56,889 bases of DNA from a virus: positions 1 to 56,889 of IMG/VR virus record IMGVR_UViG_3300042465_004126; one strand, given 5' to 3'. The position numbers and the translations under genes are program-made. Positions 7,240 through 17,283 of this stretch are shown here, piece by piece (the stretch's first letter is position 1; every line of letters begins with the position of its first letter). The notes beneath the pieces are model-generated. The model searched no databases. It had not been told where the DNA came from and worked only from the letters and a program-made list of their open reading frames with translations.

Positions 7240-9075
7240 ATGCCAGTACCTACCGTTGTACTAAAGTCTGCTCCCGGAATCAAACGGGACGGGACTAAAT
7301 TTGACGGTGATTTCTACACCGATGGCCAATGGGTGCGGTTTCAGCGTGGGTTGCCCCGCAAGATTGGCGGCTACAGGTCAATCAACAAATACTTGACTGA
7401 AATATCTCGGGGCTTTACCTCGTTCACCCAACAGAGTTTGCAGTATTGCCACTCAGCTGGCCCAACGACATTGGAGCGGTTTACGATTGACAGTAGCAAA
7501 AATAGTTCAATCATCAGTAGCCGAACTCCGGTCGCTGTTTATGCAACAGGCACGGTTACTTTATTGACCGGCGCTGCCGGTTCTGTTGATACTGTGACTG
7601 TCAATGGCGTAACTATCACCTCTGGTTCTGTTGCGTACAGCACTAGCTTAGCCGTTACAGCTACAGCCCTTGCTGCAAACATCACGGCATTTACGTCATC
7701 GCCTGACTACACTGCTGTAGCTGTTGGCACCACGGTCACCATTACGGCAACTACGGCAAGTGCGTCTGTGAACGGTTTTGTTGTGGCTGCAACGCTGACC
7801 ACAATTACGGCCTCAACGACCAATATGACAGGCGGTAGCGCAGTATTGGTGAACTCGGTTTACAACAAATGGATGTTCCAGTACATGTACAGCGCGTCCA
7901 CAACCGACAACTCAATCATTGCGCACGTAGCACCCAATGGCCAATGTGTGTGCAATGACACAGGTGGCCAAATCTTTATTGGCGATGTTTTAACGACTGC
8001 CCCGTTAACTGAAATTCTTCTACCCTCCGGGGCTAACGCAACTGGCGGCATCGTATCTCTTCACCCTTACTTGTTCTACTACGGCACGGCAGGGATTGTG
8101 GGTTGGTCTGTGCCAGGAAGCCCAACTGATTTATCTGGTTCCGGTTCTGGCATTGCTCGTGTATGGGGGCAAAAGATTGTCAAAGGTATGCCATTAAGGG
8201 CAGGCTCAGGCTCTGCCCCTGCTGGTTTGTTCTGGGCTTATGACGCTGTAATCCGTGCCACATTCTCAGGCGGCACTACCGTATTCCAGTTTGACGTGAT
8301 TGCTACCGACACATCAATCATGTCTGAGGACTGTGTGGTTGACTATGATGGTGTTTTCTTCTGGGCGGGTGTTGATCGATTCTTGATGTTCAATGGTGTT
8401 GTCCGTGACGTACCAAACACGCTGAACCAGAACTGGTTCTTCAACAATTTGAACGAGAGCCAGCGCAGCAAAGTGTTTGCTTTCAAGATGCCGTATTACG
8501 GTGAGATCTGGTGGTGCTACCCACGGGACGATGCCACAGAGTGTACCCATGCCGTCATCTACAACGTCCGTGAGCAGACTTGGTATGACACTGCATTGCC
8601 AACATCAGGCCGCAGTGCGGGTGGCTTTAACAACGCCTTTGCATCGCCTTTGTTGGTGGATGCCGTTCCGGCGACAAGCGGCTATCGTGTTTGGATTCAC
8701 GAGCAAGGCACGGACGAAATTGATGGAACCACATCAGCACCAGTCCAGTCATACTTTGAAACGGCTGACCTATCCTCACTTGTCCAAGGCAATGATGCAC
8801 GACTTCGCATCACTACGATTGAACCTGATTTCATTCAGTCTGGCCCGATGAGCGTGCAGGTAACAGGTCGCGCTAACGCTAGGGCTCCGGAGGTGCTTAG
8901 TCAGCAATGGATCTTTGAAGAAACAGCTACGCAGCCCTATGAGCAAATTGTGATGATGAAGGAAATGCGCCGAGAATTGCGGGTGCGTTTTGAGTCTAAT
9001 GCTGTGGGTGGCAACTACCAGATGGGCCAAATTATTGGCCACATTGATTCTGGCGACAGGACGGTGTTGGAATGA
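7240..9075 (+). CDS. P22 gp10-like packaged-DNA stabilisation / tail hub protein
   Basis: The 611-residue protein begins with KSAPGIKRDGTKFD.DFYTDGQWVRFQRGLPRKIGGYRSI, the N-terminal pattern of the phage stabilisation protein family related to P22 gp10. Later blocks (HPYLFYYG..GIVGWSVPGSP, DCVVDYDGVFFWAGVDRFLMFNG, VFAFKMPYYGEIWWCYP, THAVIYNVREQTWYDT) look like blades of a beta-propeller. An Ala/Thr-rich stretch at about residues 95-200 looks like an inserted Ig-like or fibre domain. The protein would close the portal channel after DNA packaging. Confidence 0.7.
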   Translation: MPVPTVVLKSAPGIKRDGTKFDGDFYTDGQWVRFQRGLPRKIGGYRSINKYLTEISRGFTSFTQQSLQYCHSAGPTTLERFTIDSSKNSSIISSRTPVAVYATGTVTLLTGAAGSVDTVTVNGVTITSGSVAYSTSLAVTATALAANITAFTSSPDYTAVAVGTTVTITATTASASVNGFVVAATLTTITASTTNMTGGSAVLVNSVYNKWMFQYMYSASTTDNSIIAHVAPNGQCVCNDTGGQIFIGDVLTTAPLTEILLPSGANATGGIVSLHPYLFYYGTAGIVGWSVPGSPTDLSGSGSGIARVWGQKIVKGMPLRAGSGSAPAGLFWAYDAVIRATFSGGTTVFQFDVIATDTSIMSEDCVVDYDGVFFWAGVDRFLMFNGVVRDVPNTLNQNWFFNNLNESQRSKVFAFKMPYYGEIWWCYPRDDATECTHAVIYNVREQTWYDTALPTSGRSAGGFNNAFASPLLVDAVPATSGYRVWIHEQGTDEIDGTTSAPVQSYFETADLSSLVQGNDARLRITTIEPDFIQSGPMSVQVTGRANARAPEVLSQQWIFEETATQPYEQIVMMKEMRRELRVRFESNAVGGNYQMGQIIGHIDSGDRTVLE

Positions 9076-9302
9076 CCACCGTAACACGCCCATCGTACAT
9101 GCAGCTTAATGATTGGGCCGACCAGATCGCGCTTGATTTAGATAGTTATGGTGCCTTTGGTAGGTTGGACAAGGATGGAAACTGGCAAGACTGGGCCATG
9201 CAGTTTTTGAATACTACATCTCTCCGAAATAATTTCCCAAGGCCGTACGATTTTACAGATTGGCGTGAGTGGGCAGAACGTTTCTGCCAGACTTTGTCAT
9301 AG
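9072..9302 (+). CDS. Small Trp-rich hypothetical virion-region protein
   Basis: A 76-residue protein with six tryptophans is translated from an ATG overlapping the stop of the stabilisation gene (ATGA). It includes NDWADQIALDLDSYG, WQDWAMQFLN and FTDWREWAERFC, which look like amphipathic helices repeating a W(A/R)xxxW...F pattern. Similar short proteins occur between hub and internal virion genes in related phages. No function is known. Confidence 0.6.
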   Translation: MTTVTRPSYMQLNDWADQIALDLDSYGAFGRLDKDGNWQDWAMQFLNTTSLRNNFPRPYDFTDWREWAERFCQTLS

Positions 9303-9310
9303 GACAAAAA

Positions 9311-10846
9311 ATGAATAAGCAAGAAATCCTAGAGATAGCTAAAAAAGACTCACGCTTTTCGCAAGCTGTGCTTGCTGTTGAACAGCAAATGGGTGATACG
9401 GATATTGCACCGGAGCAGCTTGATGAGATGGTCAAGATGCTTGAGTTTGCGCTCAACAACAAAGACCGATACCCAGAAATTAGGGAAGCTCTGATCAAAG
9501 ACAAGCTGGTTAATGCTGAGGACATGCCTGAGCAATTTAACCCTGTGGTCTTGATCTCCGTACTAGTCGTGTTGTATGGCTTGCAAGAGAGGTCTACGCA
9601 AAAAATGGCTCGTGGCGGTCTAGCATCTGCCGCTCGTCAGCTTCGCAAAGCCGGGCGCAGCGGTGACACGATGCTAGCGCACATCAACCCACGTGAAGCC
9701 CAGATGCTTCGCCAAGCTGGTGGCAGCGGGACAATCAATCCAAGCACGGGCTTGCCTGAATATTTTAGTTTTGGCGACTTGTTTAAAGTGGTTTTGCCGT
9801 TTGCTATAGATCTTATCGCTCCTGGCATAGGTTCTACGCTGGGTACAGCACTCGGTGCATCTGCATCATTTGCTCCGGCTCTAGGCGGTGCATTGATTGG
9901 TGCTGGCACGTCTGCTATAACTGGCGGCAACCCGCTCCAAGGCGCAATCATGGGCGGCATGGGCGGCGGTCTTGGCAATAACCTTGGACAAATGGTTGCC
10001 CCCAGTGCAAGCGCAGCCACTCAGGGTCTACTTGGTAGTGGGCTTGCCGGGGCTGTGGGTGGTATGGCTACTGGTCGCGGCCCACTTGAAGGTGCTGCCC
10101 AAGGCGCTTTAGGAAGTTACCTTGGGAATGCAGTAGCCGGTGCAGGAGCTCAAGGCGCTCTTGGCACAGGCTTAGCGGCCGGCAGTGAGAATTTTAAGAA
10201 TGCAATGGTAGCTGGCTACGACCCGCAGACGGCTTTGACCAGCGGCGCTTTGTCAGGCTTGGCTTCAAGCATGCGTAAACCGTCGCAAGCGGCGGTTGAT
10301 GGTTTGAGCAAATCGGCCACCAAATCAGGTTTTGGTTTTGACAAGATAGGTGCTTTACTGCCCCTTGCTGGTTTGCTATCAGCACCTAATGAAGCCCAGA
10401 CAGCTGTCAAGTCCATGTCGCCTGAGCAGCAAGAATACTTTAACCGTCCATCCATTAAATGGGACTGGTCAAAAATGCAGCAGGACGCTGCCAAATCCAA
10501 CATGAGCCTTAGCCAGTTCATGGCGCAAAGTTGGCCACAAATTACCTCAGGAACTTATAATAAGCCAACAGGTATGGCTCGGGGTGGTCCGCTATCAAAA
10601 ATGGCTTATTTTGCTGAGGGTTCCGGGTCTGGCAGGGAAGACACGATTGATGCCAAAGTCTCTGATGGGGAGTACGTTTTTGATGCAGAAACGGTGGCAC
10701 TGCTTGGTGACGGATCTAGCAAAGGCGGAGCAAAAAAACTTGACCAAATGCGCCAAGAAATCCGGAAGCACAAGGGCAAATTATTGGCAGCAGGTAAAAT
10801 TAGTTCTGATGCCAAGTCTCCACTTTCTTACATTCGGGGGATATGA
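9311..10846 (+). CDS. Internal virion protein with Gly-rich membrane-like core
   Basis: The 511-residue protein starts at ATG 9311, with AGGA 6 nt upstream, rather than at an earlier in-frame start. It has a helical acidic N-terminus (1-85), one hydrophobic segment (VVLISVLVVLYGL), and a long Gly/Ala-rich region (about 165-310) resembling membrane-inserting segments of ejection proteins. The C-terminal module MAYFAEG.GSGREDTIDAK, SDGEYVFDAETVALLGDGSS and AKKLDQMRQEIRKHKGK recurs in many virion proteins of environmental podoviruses. Two ARGG motifs are present. It is probably ejected with the DNA. Confidence 0.65.
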   Translation: MNKQEILEIAKKDSRFSQAVLAVEQQMGDTDIAPEQLDEMVKMLEFALNNKDRYPEIREALIKDKLVNAEDMPEQFNPVVLISVLVVLYGLQERSTQKMARGGLASAARQLRKAGRSGDTMLAHINPREAQMLRQAGGSGTINPSTGLPEYFSFGDLFKVVLPFAIDLIAPGIGSTLGTALGASASFAPALGGALIGAGTSAITGGNPLQGAIMGGMGGGLGNNLGQMVAPSASAATQGLLGSGLAGAVGGMATGRGPLEGAAQGALGSYLGNAVAGAGAQGALGTGLAAGSENFKNAMVAGYDPQTALTSGALSGLASSMRKPSQAAVDGLSKSATKSGFGFDKIGALLPLAGLLSAPNEAQTAVKSMSPEQQEYFNRPSIKWDWSKMQQDAAKSNMSLSQFMAQSWPQITSGTYNKPTGMARGGPLSKMAYFAEGSGSGREDTIDAKVSDGEYVFDAETVALLGDGSSKGGAKKLDQMRQEIRKHKGKLLAAGKISSDAKSPLSYIRGI

Positions 10847-12603
10847 TGGCTACTAGTCTATTTACTGGGTCTCCACAAAGCGCCCCTTCGTATGCAACCT
10901 CAACAACTGAGACGCCGAAGTGGATGCAAGATGCGATCTATAACCAGATCCAGCTAGCGCAAAATATTGCAAACACGCCGTACCAAGGCTACAGCTTACC
11001 GACTACGGCCACTCTCTCACCGCTACAACAGCAGGCTTATACAAACATTCAGGCCAACCAGGGGTCATGGTCGCCTCAGATGTCGTTGGCACAAATTGGC
11101 ATGCAAAACGTGGCTGCCAATCCCAATGCCAGTACTATGGCTGGATCAGGTGGATTAGGCGCACAAGCTGAATTGCTGAACAAAATTTCTGGCAATGATG
11201 CAATTAGCCAGCCGTACAACACGCTGAACAATTACGTCACTCAATCCACAGGGATGAATGGTGTTACTGCAGCCGCACCGTACATGAATGATGCCTATAT
11301 GAAGGCTGGCGAGGCCGGGAATATTGACACGGCAACCGGACTTCAGACTGCTCAAAATCAGTACCTGAATCCTAATTTAGCAGCTTCAGCATCGGCAGCC
11401 GGCCAGAGTCTTTACGGCCAAGCTGCAGGGATGGATGCCCTTGGCGCGGCTAGCCCATACTTGAACCAGTCTGGGTCAGCAACTGCACAATCTTTGTCTG
11501 AGCGAGCTACAGCAGCGGCTGATCCTTACATGAAGGCTGCTGCCCAAAGTTCAGCGCAAAATGTTGGTCAGTACATGAATCCGTACAACCAAAATGTTAC
11601 TGATCAGATAGCAAAGTTAGGCGCACGCAACTTATCTGAAAATCTGTTACCTGCCGTATCAGATCAGTTTGTTCGTGCAGGGCAGTTTGGTGGTAACCGC
11701 ATGGGCGAGTTTGGATCTAGAGCGCTGCGAGACACTCAAGAGTCCGTGCTTAACCAGCAAGCTCAGGCGTTGCAATCAGGTTACGGTCAAGCACTTGGTG
11801 CTTCGCAAGCAGACCTTGCACGGCAAGCGCAATTGGCCGGAACAGCCGGGTCTATTTCTGGTGCAGACTTGTCACGCATTCTGCAAGGTGCTAGCCAGTA
11901 TGGCAACTTAGGACAGACCGCTGGTCAGTTGACATCAACTCAAATGCAAAACCTTACTAACGTGGGTCAAGCTCAAACGGCGGCAGGACAAACTCAGCAG
12001 CAGTTTGGACTCAATGCAGCCCAATCAGCCCAATCAGCCCAAGCACAAGATGCGGCAAGGAAGTTGCAGTCGTCTCAACAGATCGGCAACATCGGTCAGA
12101 ACATTGCTGGCATGACTCAAGCTCAACAGCAAGCACTACTTTCCGGTGGTCAGGCTCTATCTGCCGCTCAGCAGCAAGCCATCTCGCAGAACCTCAACGC
12201 TGCTAGTCAGTACGGCGCTCTTGGTACAGCATCCGGCCAACTAGCTACAACAGACGCCGCAAGGCAGATGTCTGCACTAAACCAAATAGCTAGCATGGCT
12301 CAACAACGCCAAGGCATGCAGACAGCAGACGCCGCAAGCCTAGAAGCTGCAGGAGCATCTCAGCAAGCGCAACAGCAAGCTCAGCTTAATGCCGCTTATC
12401 AGCAGTTCCAGAACCAGCAGCTTTATCCTAGGCAGCAAGCTGACTTTCTTAGCACGCAAATCCGAGGCATGGCTCCGATTACGCCGCAAACAACAAACAC
12501 TAGTGGTTCTACGACTACTTTTGCACCTTCAACATTGTCACAATTAGCAAGCGGCCTTTATGCATACAAAGGTTTGAACTCGCTAGGCCAACAAATTCCT
12601 TAA
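10843..12603 (+). CDS. Gln/Ala-rich internal virion protein
   Basis: This 586-residue protein is exceptionally rich in Gln and Ala, for example QAQALQSGYGQALGASQADL and QQQAISQNLNAASQYGALG. Heptad-like repeats of about 25-45 residues suggest long helical bundles. The N-terminus has WMQDAIYNQIQLAQNIANTPYQGY, also typical of these proteins. It overlaps the previous stop (ATGATG, either ATG possible) and precedes two further internal proteins. The order and size match the internal core or ejection proteins of podoviruses; no enzymatic motif is seen. Confidence 0.65.
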   Translation: MMATSLFTGSPQSAPSYATSTTETPKWMQDAIYNQIQLAQNIANTPYQGYSLPTTATLSPLQQQAYTNIQANQGSWSPQMSLAQIGMQNVAANPNASTMAGSGGLGAQAELLNKISGNDAISQPYNTLNNYVTQSTGMNGVTAAAPYMNDAYMKAGEAGNIDTATGLQTAQNQYLNPNLAASASAAGQSLYGQAAGMDALGAASPYLNQSGSATAQSLSERATAAADPYMKAAAQSSAQNVGQYMNPYNQNVTDQIAKLGARNLSENLLPAVSDQFVRAGQFGGNRMGEFGSRALRDTQESVLNQQAQALQSGYGQALGASQADLARQAQLAGTAGSISGADLSRILQGASQYGNLGQTAGQLTSTQMQNLTNVGQAQTAAGQTQQQFGLNAAQSAQSAQAQDAARKLQSSQQIGNIGQNIAGMTQAQQQALLSGGQALSAAQQQAISQNLNAASQYGALGTASGQLATTDAARQMSALNQIASMAQQRQGMQTADAASLEAAGASQQAQQQAQLNAAYQQFQNQQLYPRQQADFLSTQIRGMAPITPQTTNTSGSTTTFAPSTLSQLASGLYAYKGLNSLGQQIP

Positions 12604-12612
12604 GGTTAAATC

Positions 12613-15102
12613 ATGGGCTATGAACTTGATAGGTTGATGCGCCAGTACGGTGTCAGTACTCCGGTACTTTCCTATTCTGGGATGCAAGCGCCAGTTAAAC
12701 CGGCTGATTTGTCAGCTACGGCTAGTACGATGGACAGGGCGAACTACGATGCTTTGCTGGCAAAGTACAACGCAGACATGCCGTTGTACCAGTCTGATCA
12801 AGACAAGTACAAGACGTATTCTGACGACTACAAAAATCGTTTAGCTACCACGTCTATGTATGACGCTCCTCAATATCAACGAGGAGCTATGAGCAGCCCA
12901 GGCACTGGTATGTTCACCGACCAATACTCTCAGATGTACCAAGATGTGTTAGGGCGAGCACCCGACCCTGCTGGTTTATCTTATTGGAAAGGTAAATTTG
13001 GCGACACAATTTCTTCAGACGAATACTCTGAATTCATGCAGTCTGCGCAAAGAGAAATGGGTAGCCGACCCCCAACTACTCTGCCTGTTAGTACTGCACG
13101 AACCGTTCTGAATCAGCCTACCTACAGCACCCCAACACAAGCCGCTGTCCTTCAAACCGCAGCAAATAATCCTGTTACCAACGAAACCGTAGTTGAACCT
13201 CCGGCTGGTGGGGAGAATCCTGCTGCTACAACGGCGGATTGGGGTACAACAGACAAAATCGGACAGGCTTTGTCTAGGATGGGGTTAACCACGGTAGGGG
13301 GTTATCTACAAGACCAAGCCTATTTGGGAAGCAGTGTTCCAGGGGGTGGGGTTGACCCGGCCACAGGGCTGCAAGGTCAAGGTAATAAAGGACAAACCGG
13401 CTTGCATGGTGATGCGGCTGACATTTTGGGCGGGAACTTGACTGCTCCGGGTGTTAATACTGGTGGTTTTCCAGAAGGGTATATTGACCCAGGTGCCTAC
13501 GAAGGCGGTTTTGGTTATTTTGGGCCTGACGCTCGATTGGGTGGACTAACCGGACCTAATTATTCAGATTATGGTGGAATGGCTGGCGAAACTGGCGGCA
13601 GCGACACAAAGGGTTTTGGTGGAGAGTATGCCAAGGGCGGCATGGTCAAAATGAAACCACAGATGAACAACCCACCTGGGCCAGACGATGGCTATGCAGA
13701 TGGTGGCCCAGTTGATTCTCGGCTTTATGGGGAGACTGATGAAGTTGCAACCGGCCCTGGCTACTCAGCCCCTCCGATAGATCCTCGCTTGCAAAGTTTA
13801 GCTAGCAAATATCAACAGCCCGGTTTCCAACCTAGCTTTGCTTCAGGCAGCATTGATCCTGGCCAAGCTCAAATGGATATGATCAGGGCGGATGCGCTTC
13901 AAAATGAACTTAGTGCGCCGGTAATAAACATCAGAGCTGATAAGCCGCCAATGAGTTCAAACATGGTCGCACTGCAACAAATGCTGAGGGCCACACAATC
14001 TCAAGCAACTCCATATGCAGATGACTTGCGTGCTGCTAGGGCTGCGGCAAATAGCCAAACGGTTGCATTTAACAAAATGCTGCAAGATGCAATCAAAGGT
14101 CAAGAAGACAGTGGCCCGTCAAAAGCTGAAACGTACTTCCGTCTTGCAGCTGCGTTTGGAGCACCTACAAAGACCGGGCATTTTGCTGAGGGTTTGGCCG
14201 AAGCAAATAAGAGCATGGCTGAGCAAGCTAAAGAGACACGCCTGTCAAACAAAGCGGGTCAAGCACTCAAACTGCAACTTGGCTTAGAAGGTGCTAAAGC
14301 AGGAATGGCTGCGGCAAAAGATGATGTCAACGCGCTGCGAGCATTGACAGGCGAAGAAATGAGAGACAAAGCAGCTTATCAACGCGAGTTGATTAAGGAC
14401 TACTTCACGTCTGGCAAAGCTCAGTCATCTGCAGGCAAGCAAGCGATTGATGAAGGTTTGGTACAAGGTTCGCCTGAGTTTCAAGCTCGCGTGAAAACCA
14501 TCTCTGATGAAGAGTTTAAGAAACTGACTGCTGGTGTTGATGCCTCCGTTGCGGCTGCTAACGCAAGCGTAGCGGCAATGAATAGAGGTGACGCAGCTGC
14601 ACAACTTGCTAGAGAAAAGTTTGAGTTGCAACAAAAGAACGCTGCCAAGCTCACAGCACCTGAGATGAAACTCAAAGTTGAGGCTGACGATATGATTGGG
14701 CAGACTGATGACGCTATGGCTAACTTGCGTCGTGCATTTGCGCTCAACCCACAGACTTTTGATACATCGCTGCCTGATCTTGCACAACGTAAAATTCTTG
14801 AGGTTGCCGGTAGTAAAGACCCCAAAGTTATAGCTACGCGAGAGCTAGAAAACATTCTTGAGAGGGCGGCACTCTCGGCTCTTAAAGCTACGTTCCCAGG
14901 TGCGATCTCTAATGATGAACGCAAGGCTCTGATGAACACTGTGGGCTTGGGTTCAAAGAGCATAGAGGAACGAGCCAGGATTATGATGAGTAGCTATGAA
15001 GCACTTAAGTCTGTTTCTAAAAGAGCCAAGGAACGCCTCAAGCGCATAAATGAAGGTGGTTACCGAGATACCACTCCATCAATCACAGGGGAGATTGAAT
15101 AA
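12613..15102 (+). CDS. Large internal virion protein with DUF4214-like segment
   Basis: The 829-residue protein opens with YELDRLMRQYGV. At about residues 97-150 it has YSQMYQDVLGRAPDPAGLSYWKGKFGD..SSDEYSEFMQSA, a DUF4214-type helical segment. The middle is Gly/Pro-rich with two AKGG/ADGG motifs (near 13624 and 13696). From about residue 440 onward it is helical and Ala/Lys-rich, with YFRLAAAFGAPTKTGHFAEGLAEANK typical of phage internal proteins. The stop shares one base with the ATG of the next gene. It probably forms part of the ejected core. Confidence 0.65.
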   Translation: MGYELDRLMRQYGVSTPVLSYSGMQAPVKPADLSATASTMDRANYDALLAKYNADMPLYQSDQDKYKTYSDDYKNRLATTSMYDAPQYQRGAMSSPGTGMFTDQYSQMYQDVLGRAPDPAGLSYWKGKFGDTISSDEYSEFMQSAQREMGSRPPTTLPVSTARTVLNQPTYSTPTQAAVLQTAANNPVTNETVVEPPAGGENPAATTADWGTTDKIGQALSRMGLTTVGGYLQDQAYLGSSVPGGGVDPATGLQGQGNKGQTGLHGDAADILGGNLTAPGVNTGGFPEGYIDPGAYEGGFGYFGPDARLGGLTGPNYSDYGGMAGETGGSDTKGFGGEYAKGGMVKMKPQMNNPPGPDDGYADGGPVDSRLYGETDEVATGPGYSAPPIDPRLQSLASKYQQPGFQPSFASGSIDPGQAQMDMIRADALQNELSAPVINIRADKPPMSSNMVALQQMLRATQSQATPYADDLRAARAAANSQTVAFNKMLQDAIKGQEDSGPSKAETYFRLAAAFGAPTKTGHFAEGLAEANKSMAEQAKETRLSNKAGQALKLQLGLEGAKAGMAAAKDDVNALRALTGEEMRDKAAYQRELIKDYFTSGKAQSSAGKQAIDEGLVQGSPEFQARVKTISDEEFKKLTAGVDASVAAANASVAAMNRGDAAAQLAREKFELQQKNAAKLTAPEMKLKVEADDMIGQTDDAMANLRRAFALNPQTFDTSLPDLAQRKILEVAGSKDPKVIATRELENILERAALSALKATFPGAISNDERKALMNTVGLGSKSIEERARIMMSSYEALKSVSKRAKERLKRINEGGYRDTTPSITGEIE

Positions 15103-17081
15103 TGGCTGATAAAGTTGACCCCTACCTCAACACTGCCCGTGCGGTGTTGGGTCAAGGTCTTGGCATGGGCTGGGGCGACGAGGCTGAGGCTTGGCTGAGG
15201 TCAAAGTTAGGCAATGAGCCTTACGAGACAGCGTTGCCCAGAATACGTAGTGAGTACGGTCAGTACGCTAAGCAGTACCCCATCACTCAGGGTGTGTCTG
15301 AGTTCGTTGGAGGCGCTGCCCCAGGTGTTGCCATGATGTTCGTGCCGGGTATACAACCAGCAGGTTTAATGCGGCTAGGGGCACTAGGTGCAGTAAGTGG
15401 AGCCTTATCAGGTGCAGGCTCAGCAACCGAAGGCGACCGAATGAGCGGTGCAGGCGGTGGGGCATTAATTGGAGGTGGGCTAGGTGTTAGTCTACCTTTA
15501 GCCTTACGCGGTACTGGTGGTGGTGCTAAATGGCTTCAGGAGCGTCTTTTCTCAACCCCCAAAGTTGTGCAAGACCGGGCATTAGAAAAGATGACAGACG
15601 CTATGCGTCAAGCCAAAGTTAATCCTCAAGATGTTGCGGCAAAGATGGCACAAGACCGGGCGATGGGCGTACCGTCGGTCATGGCCAATGCGAACCCCGC
15701 TCTTAGAGATCTAGCTGAAGCAGTTGCTCAACGTGCTGGTGCGGGTAGTAATGTAATTGAAAAGAATTTGACAGCCCAAAGACTAGGTGCAAAAGGTCGA
15801 GTTGCGGCTCAAACAACAGCCGCGCTAAAGCCAGTTGACTATTACGGCCTAGAAGACAATCTGACTGCACAACTAAGAAATAATGCAAAAGGTCTGTACG
15901 ACAAGGCATATGCGCACGGCGACGTTGATGACCCTAGGATTGTTGAGGTGCTTAAAAACCCGCAGTTTAAAGCGTTCTTTGACAAGGCGCGGTCTATAGC
16001 TGACACAGAAGCTCAGACAGCAAAACTCAAAGGTGAAGATCCACTGAAGTTTGCATTGCCTGAGATCTACAAACCATCAGGTAAATTTGATGCTAGCGGT
16101 GCTGAAATTTTAGACCTAGTCAAGCTGCCAGATGTACGGACACTAGATTACATCAAGCGGGGTATTGATGCCACCATTGACTCAGGGTTCCGGGGCAAGG
16201 GCATGAGTACGGCAGAAGCCTCGGCACTCAGAGATCTGCGCAAGCAGTTTGTAAACGCTATTGACGAAAATGTACCTGACTACAAATTTGCACGAAAAAC
16301 TTATGCTGGCGACTTGGAAACTTTGGACGCCTTGCGGATGGGAAGAGAAGAGTTTAAAGATCTTGACCCTGAGCAAGTTAAGAAAATGATTGATGCAATG
16401 GGTTCTGGCGAAAAAGATGCTTTTAGAACAGGCGTTGCTCGCTACATCTATGGCACCATTGGGAAGCAGTCTAATGAACCAAATATGGCACAGCGAATAA
16501 TTGGCCCTGATGACATGCAAAAGAAATTGGCAATGTTATTTGACAACCCTGCTGAGTTTGACCTATATAAAGCGGCTCTTATGCGCGAGTCCCAGCTATA
16601 TAAGGAATCAAACAAAATTCTAGGTAATTCGGCAACCGCTAGACGTACTGAACTTGGCAAGTCTTTAGACGAAGACACTGGGATGATTGAAAGTGCAGCA
16701 AAAGCAGCCACAGGGAACTTTAGCGGGGCATTGAGTGGCCTGGTCATGGGTGCAATCAGGTCTGGCCAGATGTCCAAAGCACGTGCTGAAAAGATGGCTG
16801 AGATGCTGATGGCCAAAGACCCCAATGATGTGGCGGCTGCTGTGCAAATGATTGAAGACTACGCGACCAAGCAAGCACCTAAAAAGTTCAAGGCCACTCT
16901 AGGTGAAGCTGGCACCGTAACGGGTACGTCTAGCGCAATCTATCCAGCACCGGCAGCCACTGAGTTTGACATGTCGTCACCTACTGTTGACATTGAAAGG
17001 GCTTTGCAAGATCGCAATGAGAACCCAATTCAAGGGCCAGACATTGAAGAAGCATTGAGGAACCGCGACAAAGTAAAGTAA
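15102..17081 (+). CDS. Large internal virion / ejection protein
   Basis: The 659-residue protein starts DPYLNTARAVLGQGLGMGWGDEAEAWLRS, a conserved opening in phage internal proteins. It has two Gly/Ala-rich hydrophobic segments (about 65-135, including FVGGAAPGVAMMFVPG) that could cross a membrane. The rest is mainly helical, with YIKRGIDATIDSGFRGKGMSTAEASALRDLR and VPDYKFARKTYAGD. It is the last gene of the late transcript; terminator hairpins begin 3 bp after the stop. No lytic transglycosylase or peptidase motif was recognised in this or the other internal proteins. Confidence 0.65.
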   Translation: MADKVDPYLNTARAVLGQGLGMGWGDEAEAWLRSKLGNEPYETALPRIRSEYGQYAKQYPITQGVSEFVGGAAPGVAMMFVPGIQPAGLMRLGALGAVSGALSGAGSATEGDRMSGAGGGALIGGGLGVSLPLALRGTGGGAKWLQERLFSTPKVVQDRALEKMTDAMRQAKVNPQDVAAKMAQDRAMGVPSVMANANPALRDLAEAVAQRAGAGSNVIEKNLTAQRLGAKGRVAAQTTAALKPVDYYGLEDNLTAQLRNNAKGLYDKAYAHGDVDDPRIVEVLKNPQFKAFFDKARSIADTEAQTAKLKGEDPLKFALPEIYKPSGKFDASGAEILDLVKLPDVRTLDYIKRGIDATIDSGFRGKGMSTAEASALRDLRKQFVNAIDENVPDYKFARKTYAGDLETLDALRMGREEFKDLDPEQVKKMIDAMGSGEKDAFRTGVARYIYGTIGKQSNEPNMAQRIIGPDDMQKKLAMLFDNPAEFDLYKAALMRESQLYKESNKILGNSATARRTELGKSLDEDTGMIESAAKAATGNFSGALSGLVMGAIRSGQMSKARAEKMAEMLMAKDPNDVAAAVQMIEDYATKQAPKKFKATLGEAGTVTGTSSAIYPAPAATEFDMSSPTVDIERALQDRNENPIQGPDIEEALRNRDKVK

Positions 17082-17084
17082 AAT

Positions 17085-17102
17085 ATTGACGCAGTTGTCA
17101 AT
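17085..17102. terminator. Bidirectional terminator-like hairpin
   Basis: ATTGAC (17085..17090) and GTCAAT (17097..17102) form a 6-bp stem with a 6-nt loop. A T-rich tract follows in the rightward direction (TTTTC) and also in the leftward direction (ATTTTACTTTAC). It sits exactly between two convergent gene sets. Confidence 0.55.
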
Positions 17103-17283
17103 TTTCTACCCCGCTTCGGCGGGGTTCTTTTATGAGCGTTCGGTATGCTGCTATGGCGTCCTTGAGGTCGCCTCTCAACTGCTCAATTTGATCCTGTTGG
17201 ACCTGTAACTGCAGGTAGGCGTCCAAGGCGAACTTGTCCAATGTTGTCCGTTCCCAGGCTGCAAAATTCGGCAGATCGTTCAA
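17098..17283 (-). CDS. Small helical phage protein, TTG start
   Basis: The 61-residue protein LNDLPNFAAWERTTLDKFAL... has conserved-looking AWERTTLDKFALDAY followed by a Gln/Leu-rich coiled helix (LQVQQDQIEQLRGDLKDAIAAYRTLI). This type is common among small early phage proteins. GAGGA lies 7 nt before the TTG start. The first 101 bases overlap the 3' part of the gene starting at 17413 in another frame, and the last codons lie on the terminator hairpins antisense to the late transcript. Its internal coherence makes it more convincing than the overlapping tail of its neighbour. Confidence 0.6.
   Translation of the reverse strand: MNDLPNFAAWERTTLDKFALDAYLQLQVQQDQIEQLRGDLKDAIAAYRTLIKEPRRSGVEN
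17108..17131 (+). terminator. Rho-independent terminator of the late transcript
   Basis: ACCCCGC (17108..17114) pairs with GCGGGGT (17119..17125) around a TTCG tetraloop and is followed by TTCTTTT. It ends rightward transcription after the last internal virion gene. The loop type recurs in the leftward terminators at 22143 and 32216. Confidence 0.85.
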
